The position numbers were made by a program, and so were the translations under genes. The notes beneath the pieces were generated by a model, which had not been told where the DNA came from, did not search any database, and worked only from the letters and a program-made list of their open reading frames with translations. A DNA stretch of 64,000 nucleotides, taken from positions 9,728-73,727 of the forward strand of contig CH672398.1 in the NCBI GenBank assembly GCA_000153445.1, read 5' to 3'. The DNA is from a gamma proteobacterium HTCC2207 (GTDB taxonomy: Bacteria > Pseudomonadota > Gammaproteobacteria > Pseudomonadales > Porticoccaceae). Below are positions 16,824 through 24,643 of the stretch, piece after piece (within the stretch, counting starts at the first letter, position 1; each line of letters opens with the position of its first letter).

Positions 16824-17108
16824 ATGATGGAAAAACAATACGCGGCTTATATTCTGACAAATAGAAGTAACAAGGTTATGTATGTGGGTGTGACCAGTAA
16901 TTTGGAGAGGCGCTTAGCACAGCATAAAGATAAGTCCGTATCTGGATTTGCTGCTAAATACCGTGTCGATAGGCTGGTTTATTATGAATTGACCAATGAT
17001 GTTTTGTCGGCGATTGCTAGAGAGAAAGAAGTTAAGAAGTGGCGCAGAGAAAAGAAGAACAGGCTGGTGGAGAGTATAAATCCGCAATGGATTGAGCTGG
17101 AAATTTGA
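16824..17108 (+). CDS. GIY-YIG endonuclease superfamily protein (UPF0213-like)
   Basis: This 94-aa protein is a minimal GIY-YIG domain. AAYILTNRSNKVMYVGVTSN holds the paired motif (YIL...YVG), with the conserved Arg after SNLERRL. KYRVDRLVYYELTN and the catalytic Glu region AIAREKEVKKWRREKK follow, and the C-terminus INPQWIEL is the family's usual end. GIY-YIG domains cut DNA in homing enzymes, repair nucleases and some transposons; the small stand-alone group has no settled role. The gene lies inside inverted repeats and its TGA overlaps the right repeat. Two ATG codons (16824, 16827) are adjacent. No good ribosome-binding site is visible. Confidence 0.9.
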   Translation: MMEKQYAAYILTNRSNKVMYVGVTSNLERRLAQHKDKSVSGFAAKYRVDRLVYYELTNDVLSAIAREKEVKKWRREKKNRLVESINPQWIELEI

Positions 17109-17173
17109 GATCCCTCGTCGCTGCGCTCTGTCGGGATGACATTGTTGTATATCACCCCAAACGCTCAACCTGT
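17105..17173 (-). repeat. Right 69-bp inverted repeat of the GIY-YIG element
   Basis: Reverse complement of 16636-16704, starting TTGAGATCCCTCGTCGCTGC. The first bases supply the stop codon of the GIY-YIG gene. It is followed by the B-type end (17171-17200). Confidence 0.9.
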
Positions 17174-17207
17174 CATCTCGAACGCATGTGAGAGATCTCG
17201 TTACCCA

Positions 17208-17300
17208 GCCGGAGATCCCTCGTCGCTTCGCTCTGTCGGGATGACATAAAAGAGCTTCAGCGGGATGGCATAAAAGAGCTCTGTTTGGATGACATGTTCT
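17208..17300. repeat. Further dispersed repeat with 23-25-bp tandem tail
   Basis: CGGAGATCCCTCGTCGCTTC and the rest of the A-type terminus are followed by three imperfect tandem units of about 23-25 bp (CGGGATGACATAAAAGAGCT, CGGGATGGCATAAAAGAGCT, TTGGATGACAT). It directly follows the GIY-YIG element and lies just beyond the ferredoxin gene on the other strand. Confidence 0.75.
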
Positions 17301-17315
17301 AGGTTTCACTTATCC

Positions 17316-17636
17316 CTAAAACTGCGTTGTTGGCAAATGTACCACCAGACCATCAAGGTCATCGCTGACCTTTACCTGACATGACAGGCGGCTGTTATCC
17401 TTTGGCTCACTAACGCAGTCGAGTAAATCCGTTTCCATCTCTTCGGCGGGCTCGACTCTATCGATCCAGTCGGCATCTATATAGCAGTGGCAGGTTGCGC
17501 AGCTGCATGAACCGCCGCACTCGGCGACAATCCCGTCGATCATATTGTCAACGGCACCTTGCATCAGGCTGCTACCGGCTTCCAGGTTAACTTCCTGGCT
17601 CTGGCCATCGGCCTGAATATAAGTGACTCTGGGCAT
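17316..17636 (-). CDS. Putidaredoxin/adrenodoxin-type [2Fe-2S] ferredoxin
   Basis: This 106-aa vertebrate/putidaredoxin-class ferredoxin has ligands Cys40, Cys46, Cys49 and Cys86, that is C-X5-C-X2-C-X36-C, in ECGGSCSCATCHCYID...LSCQV. The family passes single electrons from an FAD reductase to cytochromes P450 or class IIA ring-hydroxylating dioxygenases. GGAG precedes ATG 17636. It lies 44 bp after the reductase gene on the same strand, so the two form an electron-transfer pair. No P450 is present in the window. The partner may be the Rieske oxygenase at 8403 or an enzyme elsewhere. Confidence 0.93.
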   Translation of the reverse strand: MPRVTYIQADGQSQEVNLEAGSSLMQGAVDNMIDGIVAECGGSCSCATCHCYIDADWIDRVEPAEEMETDLLDCVSEPKDNSRLSCQVKVSDDLDGLVVHLPTTQF

Positions 17637-17680
17637 AACTGAACTCCGATAGTAAGTAATTGTAAAAATAAATGATTTAG

Positions 17681-18910
17681 TTAGCTGGTTAAAAGGGTTT
17701 TTAAGGACAGGCTGTCATCTGCTAGCTGAGCCGTATCGAGCTGATTGCCCTGCATAATTAGTTTCTTGCCGAACATAAATTCCTGCGGTCGATTAACGGC
17801 GTCCACTGCGAGCAATTTGCCCTCGCGCATATAAAAGGCAGCAAAGCTTCGACTGCCGTCAATATCGCCGCGCACTACTACATCGGTATAACCTTGGGAA
17901 AGTCCGGCGATCTGCAGCTTGAGGTCATACTGATCAGACCAGAACCAGGGGAGTGCTGAATAGGGTTTGAGATTGCCGCAGATGGTATTGGCTGCCACCG
18001 AGGCTTGATCTAGGGCATTTTGTACGGACTCGAGACGCAGGTGGCGCTGATAGATGGGATTGTAATGTGAGGTGCAGTCGCCAGCGGCCAAAATATCCTC
18101 ATCGCTGGTGCGAGCGTATTCGTCCACCACTATACCGTTATCAATTTTCAGGCCGGCTTGCTCAGCCAGCTCAGTGTTGGGTATGACACCTACACCGATA
18201 ATCACTATATCTGCTTCATATTCAGTGCCATCGTGGCACTGCACCGATTCCACCTGCTTCGCACCACTGATACTTACGGCCTGCACGTCGGCAACAATCT
18301 CAACGCCTTCTTCGGCGTGTATGCGTGAGTAGAATGCTGCCACTTCCGGCGCGGTGACGCGCTGTAAAATACGCGGCATGGCTTCGAGGACGGTGACCTG
18401 CATGCCGAGTTTGCGCAGTGCTGAGGCTGTTTCCAAGCCTATATAGCCGCCGCCTATTATTACTGCGCGCTTATTGGCGCCGGTAAACATTTTGATCTGT
18501 TGGGCATCGTTGAGGTCGCGTAAATAAAATACGCCATTTAAATCCACCCCAGGAATATCTATTTTGCGTACTCGAGCGCCCGTGGTCAGTACCAGCTTGT
18601 CGTAGTCGAGGGCCATGCCATCGTCGAGGAGTAACTGTTTGTTGCTGCGATCAATGGCCGCCGCGGTGACACCCATGGTGATACCAACATTACATTTGCT
18701 ATAGACAGCTGCGGGGCGGATTAGAATTTGCTCGGCAGTTTTTGTTCCAGCTAAATAATCTTTTGATAGTGGAGGGCGATGGTAGGGCAGGGCGTATTCA
18801 TTGGAGATCATTGAGATAGAGCCGGTCCAGCCCTGTTGGCGCAGTGTCGGGGCGAGCTGGGCCGCTGCATGGCTGGCGCCTAAAATAATGCATCTGGACT
18901 TTGCTGCCAT
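17681..18910 (-). CDS. FAD-dependent ferredoxin reductase (putidaredoxin reductase-like)
   Basis: This 409-aa flavoprotein starts with CIILGASHAAAQLAPTLRQQ (FAD-binding variant of GxGxxG), followed by YALPYHRPPLSKDYL, the NAD-binding GGGYIGLETASALRKLGMQV and the FAD-ribityl motif ILAAGDCTSH. These are signatures of putidaredoxin / rubredoxin / dioxygenase ferredoxin reductases. It takes electrons from NADH and passes them to the ferredoxin encoded next (17316). A candidate operator lies about 80-90 bp upstream, linking the pair to the catabolic operon by inferred regulation. Confidence 0.93.
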   Translation of the reverse strand: MAAKSRCIILGASHAAAQLAPTLRQQGWTGSISMISNEYALPYHRPPLSKDYLAGTKTAEQILIRPAAVYSKCNVGITMGVTAAAIDRSNKQLLLDDGMALDYDKLVLTTGARVRKIDIPGVDLNGVFYLRDLNDAQQIKMFTGANKRAVIIGGGYIGLETASALRKLGMQVTVLEAMPRILQRVTAPEVAAFYSRIHAEEGVEIVADVQAVSISGAKQVESVQCHDGTEYEADIVIIGVGVIPNTELAEQAGLKIDNGIVVDEYARTSDEDILAAGDCTSHYNPIYQRHLRLESVQNALDQASVAANTICGNLKPYSALPWFWSDQYDLKLQIAGLSQGYTDVVVRGDIDGSRSFAAFYMREGKLLAVDAVNRPQEFMFGKKLIMQGNQLDTAQLADDSLSLKTLLTS

Positions 18911-18986
18911 TGGCGGGAGAGCTCCTGTGGAAAGTTGGCCAGTGTTTGGCTTCTAATTATCCATAACTATACAGGCTTTAAATAAA

Positions 18987-19000
18987 ACAAACAGGTATGT
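18987..19000. promoter_or_regulatory. Candidate operator, site 3
   Basis: ACAAACAGGTATGT lies in the promoter region of the ferredoxin reductase gene. It has the same ACAAACA(N)G start and the same A-rich left, T-rich right context as sites 1 and 2, but the right half is less conserved. Confidence 0.35.
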
Positions 19001-19077
19001 CTTTAATATTTCGGTGTGTTTTTTTGTGTTGACACTGATTATATAAATGCACAAAAAAGGATCTCTGCCTGCTGGCA

Positions 19078-19275
19078 TGAGATCCTTCGTCGCTTCGCTC
19101 TGTCGGGATGACAGTGGGAGCTGTAATTGCGAACCGCTAGGTTATCGCTCGAATCACTCTACTGTAATCTCGAACCATCCCGCTGTCGCTCGAACCATCC
19201 CGATGTCGCTCGAACCATCCCGATGTCGCTCGAACCTCCCTTCTGTCATCTCGAACGCATGTGAGAGATCTCAAC
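19078..19275 (+). repeat. Non-coding repeat element with A- and B-type ends and 20-bp tandem units
   Basis: It starts with the A end (TGAGATCCTTCGTCGCTTCG...GGGATGACA) and finishes with the B end (CTGTCATCTCGAACGCATGT...GAGATCTCA). Between them lie about seven units of 20-21 bp built on CTGTNATCTCGAACCATCCC; three at 19175-19234 are nearly identical. The two ends are the same as those of the GIY-YIG element, so this looks like a gene-less derivative. Confidence 0.8.
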
Positions 19276-19330
19276 AGTTACTCGTAGATCCCTAGTCGCA
19301 ATGTACTGTCGGCATAATAGGCTTCGCCGA

Positions 19331-19636
19331 TCACTTCAAACCAGCATAGTAAGCCGCCAAGTTAGCAATATCAGCGTCCGACAAACCCTTAGACATAGCC
19401 GACATCATCGCATTGTTACGACGGCCGTCTTTAAACATCTGTAACTGACTGGCGAGGTAGGCTTCTTTCTGACCTGCAAGATTGGGCCACATGCCGTTGT
19501 TACTAATGCCGTTAGCACCGTGACAACCGGCACAGGACATGGCTTTAGCCTTACCTGCCACAGGATCGCCAGCCAGTGCGCTAAAGGATGCTACTGCGAG
19601 GGCGGCTGCTAATAAGGTAGTAGTGAATGTTTTCAT
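19331..19636 (-). CDS. Small periplasmic cytochrome c (class I, c553/c4-like domain)
   Basis: This 101-aa protein has a Sec signal peptide ([18 protein letters not shown], cleavage near 22) and one haem c site, Cys35-Ala-Gly-Cys38-His39. A methionine in [11 protein letters not shown] is the likely sixth ligand. Motifs [20 protein letters not shown] and [13 protein letters not shown] match the c553/c4 single-domain type. It should shuttle electrons in the periplasm. ATG 19636 is chosen; a longer frame runs into the upstream gene. It lies 16 bp downstream of the COX15-like gene. Confidence 0.9.
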   Translation of the reverse strand: MKTFTTTLLAAALAVASFSALAGDPVAGKAKAMSCAGCHGANGISNNGMWPNLAGQKEAYLASQLQMFKDGRRNNAMMSAMSKGLSDADIANLAAYYAGLK

Positions 19637-19652
19637 AGTACTTCTCCAATGG

Positions 19653-20708
19653 TTAATTTGGTTGGCCCGAGCTGTGGAAAAAGCTGTGGCTAATAAATAG
19701 TGAGGCACTCAACAGTGCGACGGCGACGACCTGATGCGCTGCTGCAACCGGCACAGGAACATAAAATATTAATGTGCTGATGCCCAGAGTGACCTGTAAG
19801 GCTAGCAGTCCAAGCAGGCACCAAACGGCAATCTTAACCGGCTTGGAAATCTCTGCACGCAGTGCTTTAAATGCAAAAGTCAGCACCAATGCAACAATCA
19901 AATAGGCAAACATGCGATGGTTAAACTGGATCGTGGTGATATCTTCAAAGGCCGATAACCAAGCGGGTTGCAAACTGTAGAGCCCGGCGGGGATAAAACT
20001 ATCTCCCATCAGCGGCCACGTTGAGTAGGCATGCCCTGCATTGGTGCCGGCAACCAGTCCGCCGGAGAGAATCATTAAGAAAATTAGACCACTCAAGACG
20101 TAGGCAAAACTGTTAAGCCCGGCTTGCTGAGGTTTGGGCGTTGAGAGCAATCCAAGTGCCGTCCACCAGATAAAGCCGAAGATTAAAACCGCATTGCCCA
20201 GGTGAGCCGTTAGGCGATATTGGCTGACGTCTGGGTTGTCCACTAGGCCACTTTTCACCATGTACCAGCCGAGCAGGCCCTGACCGCCGCCGAGCAGCAA
20301 CATCAGCAGGAGTTTTGGCGTCAGACCAGGCTTGATGCGCTTGGTAAAGTAAAAATATAAAAACGGCAGAACAAAAATAATACCAATAAATCGGCCCAGT
20401 ACACGGTGCAGATATTCATACATAAATATCGACTTAAAGGCGTCTAGAGACATGCCAGCATTGATCTTTTGGTACTCGGGAAACTGCTTGTACTTGAAAA
20501 ACAATTCCTGCCAGTCAGCGTGATTTAGCGGTGGAATAATACCCATCAGCGGTTTCCACTCGACCATAGACAGGCCTGAGTTAGTCAGGCGTGTGACGCC
20601 ACCGAGCAGGATCATGCCGAATATAACAGCGGCGCAGGCAAGCAGCCAGTAGGCTATTTGCAGATCATATTGCTTATTAAAGTGCAGAGTTGAATTTGCG
20701 TGAGACAT
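19653..20708 (-). CDS. COX15/CtaA-family haem A synthase
   Basis: This 351-aa protein with eight predicted membrane helices converts haem O to haem A for aa3-type oxidases. Typical COX15 (type with [18 protein letters not shown] after helix one) features are [26 protein letters not shown] and [13 protein letters not shown], which carry the haem-ligand histidines, and [10 protein letters not shown] near the C-terminus. The cytochrome oxidase operon and cyoE/ctaB are not in the window, which is unusual since these genes often cluster. It pairs with the small cytochrome c downstream. Confidence 0.92.
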   Translation of the reverse strand: MSHANSTLHFNKQYDLQIAYWLLACAAVIFGMILLGGVTRLTNSGLSMVEWKPLMGIIPPLNHADWQELFFKYKQFPEYQKINAGMSLDAFKSIFMYEYLHRVLGRFIGIIFVLPFLYFYFTKRIKPGLTPKLLLMLLLGGGQGLLGWYMVKSGLVDNPDVSQYRLTAHLGNAVLIFGFIWWTALGLLSTPKPQQAGLNSFAYVLSGLIFLMILSGGLVAGTNAGHAYSTWPLMGDSFIPAGLYSLQPAWLSAFEDITTIQFNHRMFAYLIVALVLTFAFKALRAEISKPVKIAVWCLLGLLALQVTLGISTLIFYVPVPVAAAHQVVAVALLSASLFISHSFFHSSGQPN

Positions 20709-20752
20709 TAATACTTTAACCGTTGACTTATTATCGAAAATTTAGCGACGGA

Positions 20753-22081
20753 TTAATCGTCACCCAACCACGTTTTTTTACGGAACCGCCACATATTTAG
20801 ACTTGCTTTAGTGGCGAAATCGACCAGTGACATGCCGTAGAGCCAGATTACATCGGCGCCCATTTCAATCAGTATCAGCGGCAATACCAATCGCGTTAAT
20901 AGCATAGTAAAAATGGTAACCATCATCGGGAAGCGAGTATCGCCAGCGCCGCGCAGTGAGCCGGCCATGCTGAATTCTACGCCCATAAACGGCAGGCTAA
21001 AACAGAGCACATAGGTGAGGTTGACCATATTCCGCATGACCTCTGGATCGTCGATCATAAATCGCGCAATCTCTTCAGCATAGAAGCCCATGACGAGGCT
21101 GCAGCCGATCATCAAATAGACGCAGGTGCGCATGGTGCGCCAGCCGGCATCATAGGCACCTTCTTTATCGCCAGCGCCGAGATGCTGACTGACCAGTGTT
21201 GCCGCGGAGATCGAGAAGCTAAAGGCGATAACAATAATCAAACCGAGAATCGATAGGCCGATACCATAGGCAGCAAAGGCGGCGTTGCCATAGCTGGACA
21301 GGAAGACCATAAACAGCAGCATGCCGGCTTGAAAAAAGGCCTGCTCAAAGGCGGCGGGCATGCCGATATCAATCAGTGTTTTACCATTTTTGACAATATC
21401 CGGCAGCGGATTTGTCGGCTTAAAGGAAAGCCACCCGAGAACCCAAATTAGTAAATAGGCGGCTATAGTCACGGCGATGCCAATGCCACCACCAATAGCT
21501 ATACCGTTTAGGCCGAGATTGGGCAGGCCGGCCCAGCCAAAGGTTAGTCCTCCACCCAGCGCTATACTCAGAGCAACACCGATTAGGGCTGTCCAAAGTG
21601 GTGTGGTCGCATTGCCGACAGCGCGAAATGACATATTAAAGACTAGTGTGATCAACACTGCCGGTGCATAAACAGCGGTCCAGAAGGTGAACTCTATGGC
21701 CATAATATGCGCTTCATCGGCGAGGCTAAACATCCCGATAAGCTGGTCGAGAAAAGGAATGGCAATCCAGGACAGTAAGGCGCCATCGATAACAAAGACC
21801 AGCACCGAGAGTGCGGCAAAGCGTCCGGCCATCTTTTTATCGTTGGCACCCCAATAGCGTCCGACCATAGCCGTGGTGCCACTGCAGAGGCCCATCATAA
21901 TGGCGTGCAGAACAAAGTAGAGGCGCTGCCCTGTGGTTACAGCGGCAACCGCATCTGTGCCAAAGGTCCCCGCCATCTTCAAAAACGCGACACCCATTAG
22001 CATATAGAGCGTGTTGCTGAGCATGGTTGGCCAAGTAAGACGCCAGATATTGAGTGTTGAGACAGGTTTCATGGCCGGCAT
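20753..22081 (-). CDS. MATE family efflux transporter
   Basis: This 442-aa integral membrane protein of the multi-antimicrobial extrusion family has about 12 helices in two halves ([40 protein letters not shown]) with the family features [14 protein letters not shown] and [18 protein letters not shown]. It exports cationic drugs or metabolites in exchange for Na+ or H+. The start is uncertain between ATG 22081 and ATG 22072; the upstream reading from 22156 would overlap the divergent ung gene. Substrate unknown. Confidence 0.9.
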   Translation of the reverse strand: MPAMKPVSTLNIWRLTWPTMLSNTLYMLMGVAFLKMAGTFGTDAVAAVTTGQRLYFVLHAIMMGLCSGTTAMVGRYWGANDKKMAGRFAALSVLVFVIDGALLSWIAIPFLDQLIGMFSLADEAHIMAIEFTFWTAVYAPAVLITLVFNMSFRAVGNATTPLWTALIGVALSIALGGGLTFGWAGLPNLGLNGIAIGGGIGIAVTIAAYLLIWVLGWLSFKPTNPLPDIVKNGKTLIDIGMPAAFEQAFFQAGMLLFMVFLSSYGNAAFAAYGIGLSILGLIIVIAFSFSISAATLVSQHLGAGDKEGAYDAGWRTMRTCVYLMIGCSLVMGFYAEEIARFMIDDPEVMRNMVNLTYVLCFSLPFMGVEFSMAGSLRGAGDTRFPMMVTIFTMLLTRLVLPLILIEMGADVIWLYGMSLVDFATKASLNMWRFRKKTWLGDD

Positions 22082-22138
22082 GTTACCATTCGCCGGCAAC
22101 CGGCGGTTAGGAGTTTTAAACTGAAAACAGAATATGAG

Positions 22139-22852
22139 ATGGATATGGCGGATCAAGGAAAGATCAAGCTACACCCAAGCTGGTGTAGCGCAATAGGGGA
22201 AGAGTTTGATAAACCCTATATGGCGCAGTTGCGTGAGTTTTTAATGGCTCAAAAAACGGCGGGGAAAACAATTTATCCGCCGGCGTCACAATGGTTTGGT
22301 GCCTTCGACACCACGCCCTTCGATAAGGTGCGCGTGGTGATTCTGGGGCAGGATCCCTACCATGGGCCAGGTCAGGCTCACGGCCTGTGCTTCTCGGTAT
22401 TGCCCGGTGTCAAAGTGCCTCCCTCGTTGGCCAATATCTATAAAGAATTGCAAGCTGATCTAGATCTGGTGCCGCCGGGTCACGGCTGTCTGACCAGCTG
22501 GGCGGAGCAGGGTGTGTTGCTATTAAACGCCACCTTGACTGTTGAACAGGCCGATGCCGGTGCCCATCAGGGCAAGGGCTGGGAGCAATTTACCGATCGG
22601 GCTATTCGGGCCTTAAATGATCAGCGTGAAGGCATAGTGTTCTTGTTGTGGGGCAGCTATGCCCAGAAGAAGGGCGCCTTTATTGATCAGTCCCGGCATC
22701 TGGTATTGAAGTCTGTGCACCCGTCGCCGCTATCCGCTTATCGTGGCTTTTTGGGCTGCAAGCATTTTTCCAAGACCAATAAATTCTTGCAGCAGCAGGG
22801 CGGAGCGCCTATAGATTGGCAGTTGCCTGCTGAACAAGATATTGGGCGTTAA
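22139..22852 (+). CDS. ung: Uracil-DNA glycosylase, family 1
   Basis: This 237-aa enzyme removes uracil from DNA. The water-activating motif GQDPYHG holds Asp72, and the leucine-intercalation loop [10 protein letters not shown] holds His194. The uracil pocket segment GLCFSV and LLLNATLTV complete the family. Length is normal. It is divergent from the MATE gene with a 57-bp gap and is followed after 23 bp by an MFS gene that may be cotranscribed. Confidence 0.97.
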   Translation: MDMADQGKIKLHPSWCSAIGEEFDKPYMAQLREFLMAQKTAGKTIYPPASQWFGAFDTTPFDKVRVVILGQDPYHGPGQAHGLCFSVLPGVKVPPSLANIYKELQADLDLVPPGHGCLTSWAEQGVLLLNATLTVEQADAGAHQGKGWEQFTDRAIRALNDQREGIVFLLWGSYAQKKGAFIDQSRHLVLKSVHPSPLSAYRGFLGCKHFSKTNKFLQQQGGAPIDWQLPAEQDIGR

Positions 22853-22875
22853 TTTTCAGCTCTGGAGAGTAGTGA

Positions 22876-24078
22876 GTGACGGTTACCGAAAAATCCTGGC
22901 AAACGCCAATGAACCTATTAATTGTTATGTCTGTGGCCATGACGCTGGCCTTCGCAACCTGGATGGCCCTGTTAAATAATTTTGTTATTGAGCGGGCCGC
23001 GTTTACCGGAGCTGAGATCGGCATGCTGCAAAGTATTCGTGAAATTCCTGGGTTTTTAGCTTTTACCGCGGTGCTGGTATTACTGGTTATTAAAGAGCAG
23101 ACCTTTGCTTATCTCTCTCTGGCATTGTTAGGAATTGGGGTAGCGATAACCGGTTATTTTCCCTCGGTGATTGGCCTCTATTTGTCGACCTTTTTGATGT
23201 CTGTGGGTTTTCACTATTTCGAAACCATTAAGCAGTCATTGTCGCTGCAGTGGTTGAGTATTGAGGAAGCGCCGGCGATGCTCGGTCGCTTAATTGCAGT
23301 AAGCTCCATGGCGTCGCTGCTGGCCTATAGTTTTTTATGGCTGGCTCAAGACCACCTTAGTCTTAGCTACGAGATTATCTATGTTATCGGTGGTGGCTGT
23401 TGTCTGGGATTAACCCTGTTTGCCTGGTTGGGATTTCCGCGTTTTCAAGCCAAGACACCACAGCGCAAGCATCTGCTGATGCGCAAACGCTACTGGCTGT
23501 ATTACGCTCTGACATTTATGGGCGGTGCACGGCGACAGATATTTACTGTTTTTGCCGGTTTTTTAATGGTCGAAAAATTCGGCTATAGCGTCAGTAATAT
23601 CGCGGCTTTATTTATTGTTAATCATCTTTTTAATTGGGCCTTTGCCGGTCGCATAGGTGCTCTGGTGGGCCGTATTGGCGAGCGTCGGGCACTGACCTTT
23701 GAATACTGTGGCCTGTTCTGTGTATTTACCGCCTACGCGTTTGTTGAGAGCGCCAACTGGGCAGCAGTGCTCTATGTGGCTGACCACCTATTTTTCTCTC
23801 TCGCCATTGCGATTAAGACTTACTTTCAGAAGATCGCTGATCCGGCGGATATGGCGTCGACTGCTGGTGTGGCGTTTACGATTAACCATATTGCTGCGGT
23901 GGTGATACCGGTGCTATTTGGTTTGGTTTGGTTGGTATCGCCGATGCTAGTGTTTTTGATGGGGTCGGGTATGGCGTTGGTGAGTTTACTGTTGGCGCGG
24001 AATATTCCGTTGGCACCGCGGGCGGGTAATGAGGTGGTTTTTGGAAAGGTGGTTTATTTACCTGAGGTAGCTAGCTAG
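22876..24078 (+). CDS. Major facilitator superfamily transporter
   Basis: This 400-aa protein has about 12 membrane helices in two groups of six. ALLNNFVIERAAFTGAEIGMLQSIREIPGF at the start resembles a group of uncharacterised MFS proteins in marine gammaproteobacteria. Translation begins at GTG 22876 with GGAGAG upstream. It follows ung closely on the same strand. Substrate cannot be inferred. The 3' end is followed by repeat DNA. Confidence 0.82.
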   Translation: MTVTEKSWQTPMNLLIVMSVAMTLAFATWMALLNNFVIERAAFTGAEIGMLQSIREIPGFLAFTAVLVLLVIKEQTFAYLSLALLGIGVAITGYFPSVIGLYLSTFLMSVGFHYFETIKQSLSLQWLSIEEAPAMLGRLIAVSSMASLLAYSFLWLAQDHLSLSYEIIYVIGGGCCLGLTLFAWLGFPRFQAKTPQRKHLLMRKRYWLYYALTFMGGARRQIFTVFAGFLMVEKFGYSVSNIAALFIVNHLFNWAFAGRIGALVGRIGERRALTFEYCGLFCVFTAYAFVESANWAAVLYVADHLFFSLAIAIKTYFQKIADPADMASTAGVAFTINHIAAVVIPVLFGLVWLVSPMLVFLMGSGMALVSLLLARNIPLAPRAGNEVVFGKVVYLPEVAS

Positions 24079-24118
24079 GGGTTGTTGCGGTTGTTGAGTT
24101 TGGGGGTGGGCTGGGAGT

Positions 24119-24215
24119 TTGAGGTCCCTCGTCGCTGCGCTCTGTCGGGATGAGGGTGCATTGTTTTGGTTTAGCAGCATGATTCTGTTATTTCGACCGA
24201 AGGGAGAAATCTCAG
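24119..24215 (+). repeat. Dispersed repeat element, short form
   Basis: An A-type end (TTGAGGTCCCTCGTCGCTGC...GGGATGA) and a divergent B-type end (CTGTTATTTCGACCGAAGGG...AAATCTCA) enclose only about 35 bp. It lies between the convergent MFS and PGPGW-like genes. Confidence 0.75.
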
Positions 24216-24226
24216 GGCTTTTGTAA

Positions 24227-24643
24227 CTACATTATCAGCGGTGGTTTCTTGGCTTTTTTGCGCAACCAATTAAGACTATTTAGTATCGCCGGCGTTTTAA
24301 CCAGCTTCCGCTCTAACCTAAACTTGCCCGGATAGTCGACCAATAGAAGGCCCATCACCAGAGTAAGAATTCCCTGGCCCGGTAAAAACAGCATCAGCAG
24401 GCCGGCCACTATCAAACCATAACCAATCAAATTCTTGCCCATTAAAGCCAGTATTCGAACAGCTGGATGCAGGCGCTTCCACTCTGCAGGTTGGCGCTTT
24501 TTGGGTAAAAAATAATCTTCGGGAATCTGTGCCACTAACCAGGGCAGTGATAAAAGGCTGAGGATAAAAACGACAAATGATACAACGCCCGCCCAGACCA
24601 ATAGTTGCTGATGATCAGATACCCAGCCCAATAACTCGTTCAC
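24227..24643 (-). CDS. Small membrane protein, PGPGW-type
   Basis: This 138-aa protein has an N-terminal helix (LLVWAGVVSFVVFILSLLSL), a charged loop, a second pair of hydrophobic segments (NLIGYGLIVAGLLMLFLPGQGILTLVMGLLLVDYP) and a basic C-terminus (LRKKAKKPP). The LPGQGIL turn and the following GLLLVDYPGK match the putative transmembrane protein family named for a PGPGW-like motif. Function unknown. GTG 24643 overlaps the stop of ygfZ (GTGA), so translation is probably coupled. Confidence 0.75.
   Translation of the reverse strand: MNELLGWVSDHQQLLVWAGVVSFVVFILSLLSLPWLVAQIPEDYFLPKKRQPAEWKRLHPAVRILALMGKNLIGYGLIVAGLLMLFLPGQGILTLVMGLLLVDYPGKFRLERKLVKTPAILNSLNWLRKKAKKPPLIM

Larger units (their letters stand above)
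16566..17200 (+). mobile_element. GIY-YIG gene bracketed by inverted repeats (candidate mobile repeat element)
   Basis: This 635-bp unit begins with TGAGATCTCTCACGTGCG and ends with the inverse of the same sequence (31-bp ends, one mismatch by eye). Inside these lie perfect 69-bp inverted repeats at 16636-16704 and 17105-17173. The left side has about 40 bp extra, made of degenerate 20-bp units. The only gene inside is the 94-aa GIY-YIG nuclease (16824-17108), whose stop codon lies in the right arm. The arms contain the terminus seen in the dispersed repeats at 6282, 17215, 19078 and 24119. I saw no target-site duplication. Mobility is inference from architecture. Confidence 0.7.
18911..19330. 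other. 420-bp gene-free region: promoter, operator, tandem-repeat element
   Basis: The left part is the promoter region of the ferredoxin reductase with candidate operator site 3 at 18987-19000. The right part (19078-19275) is a dispersed repeat element with 20-bp tandem units. The open reading frame that crosses it is not a gene because the repeat period is not a multiple of three. Confidence 0.75.

Noticed and set aside
16667-16864. 65-aa open frame before the GIY-YIG gene
   Set aside because: It begins in the inverted repeat, overlaps the nuclease gene start and shows no recognisable features.
16560-17205. Target-site duplication of the GIY-YIG element
   Set aside because: The bases just outside the inverted ends (GGTTTT on the left, GTTACCC on the right) do not match, so no duplication can be claimed.
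19120-19270. Possible CRISPR array
   Set aside because: Units are only 20-21 bp with 6-7 bp variable parts that are themselves similar, no cas gene is near, and the ends match a dispersed repeat family.
19047-19295. 82-aa open frame on the plus strand
   Set aside because: The frame crosses 20-bp tandem repeats whose period is not a multiple of three, so the protein shows no repeat and no conservation pattern.
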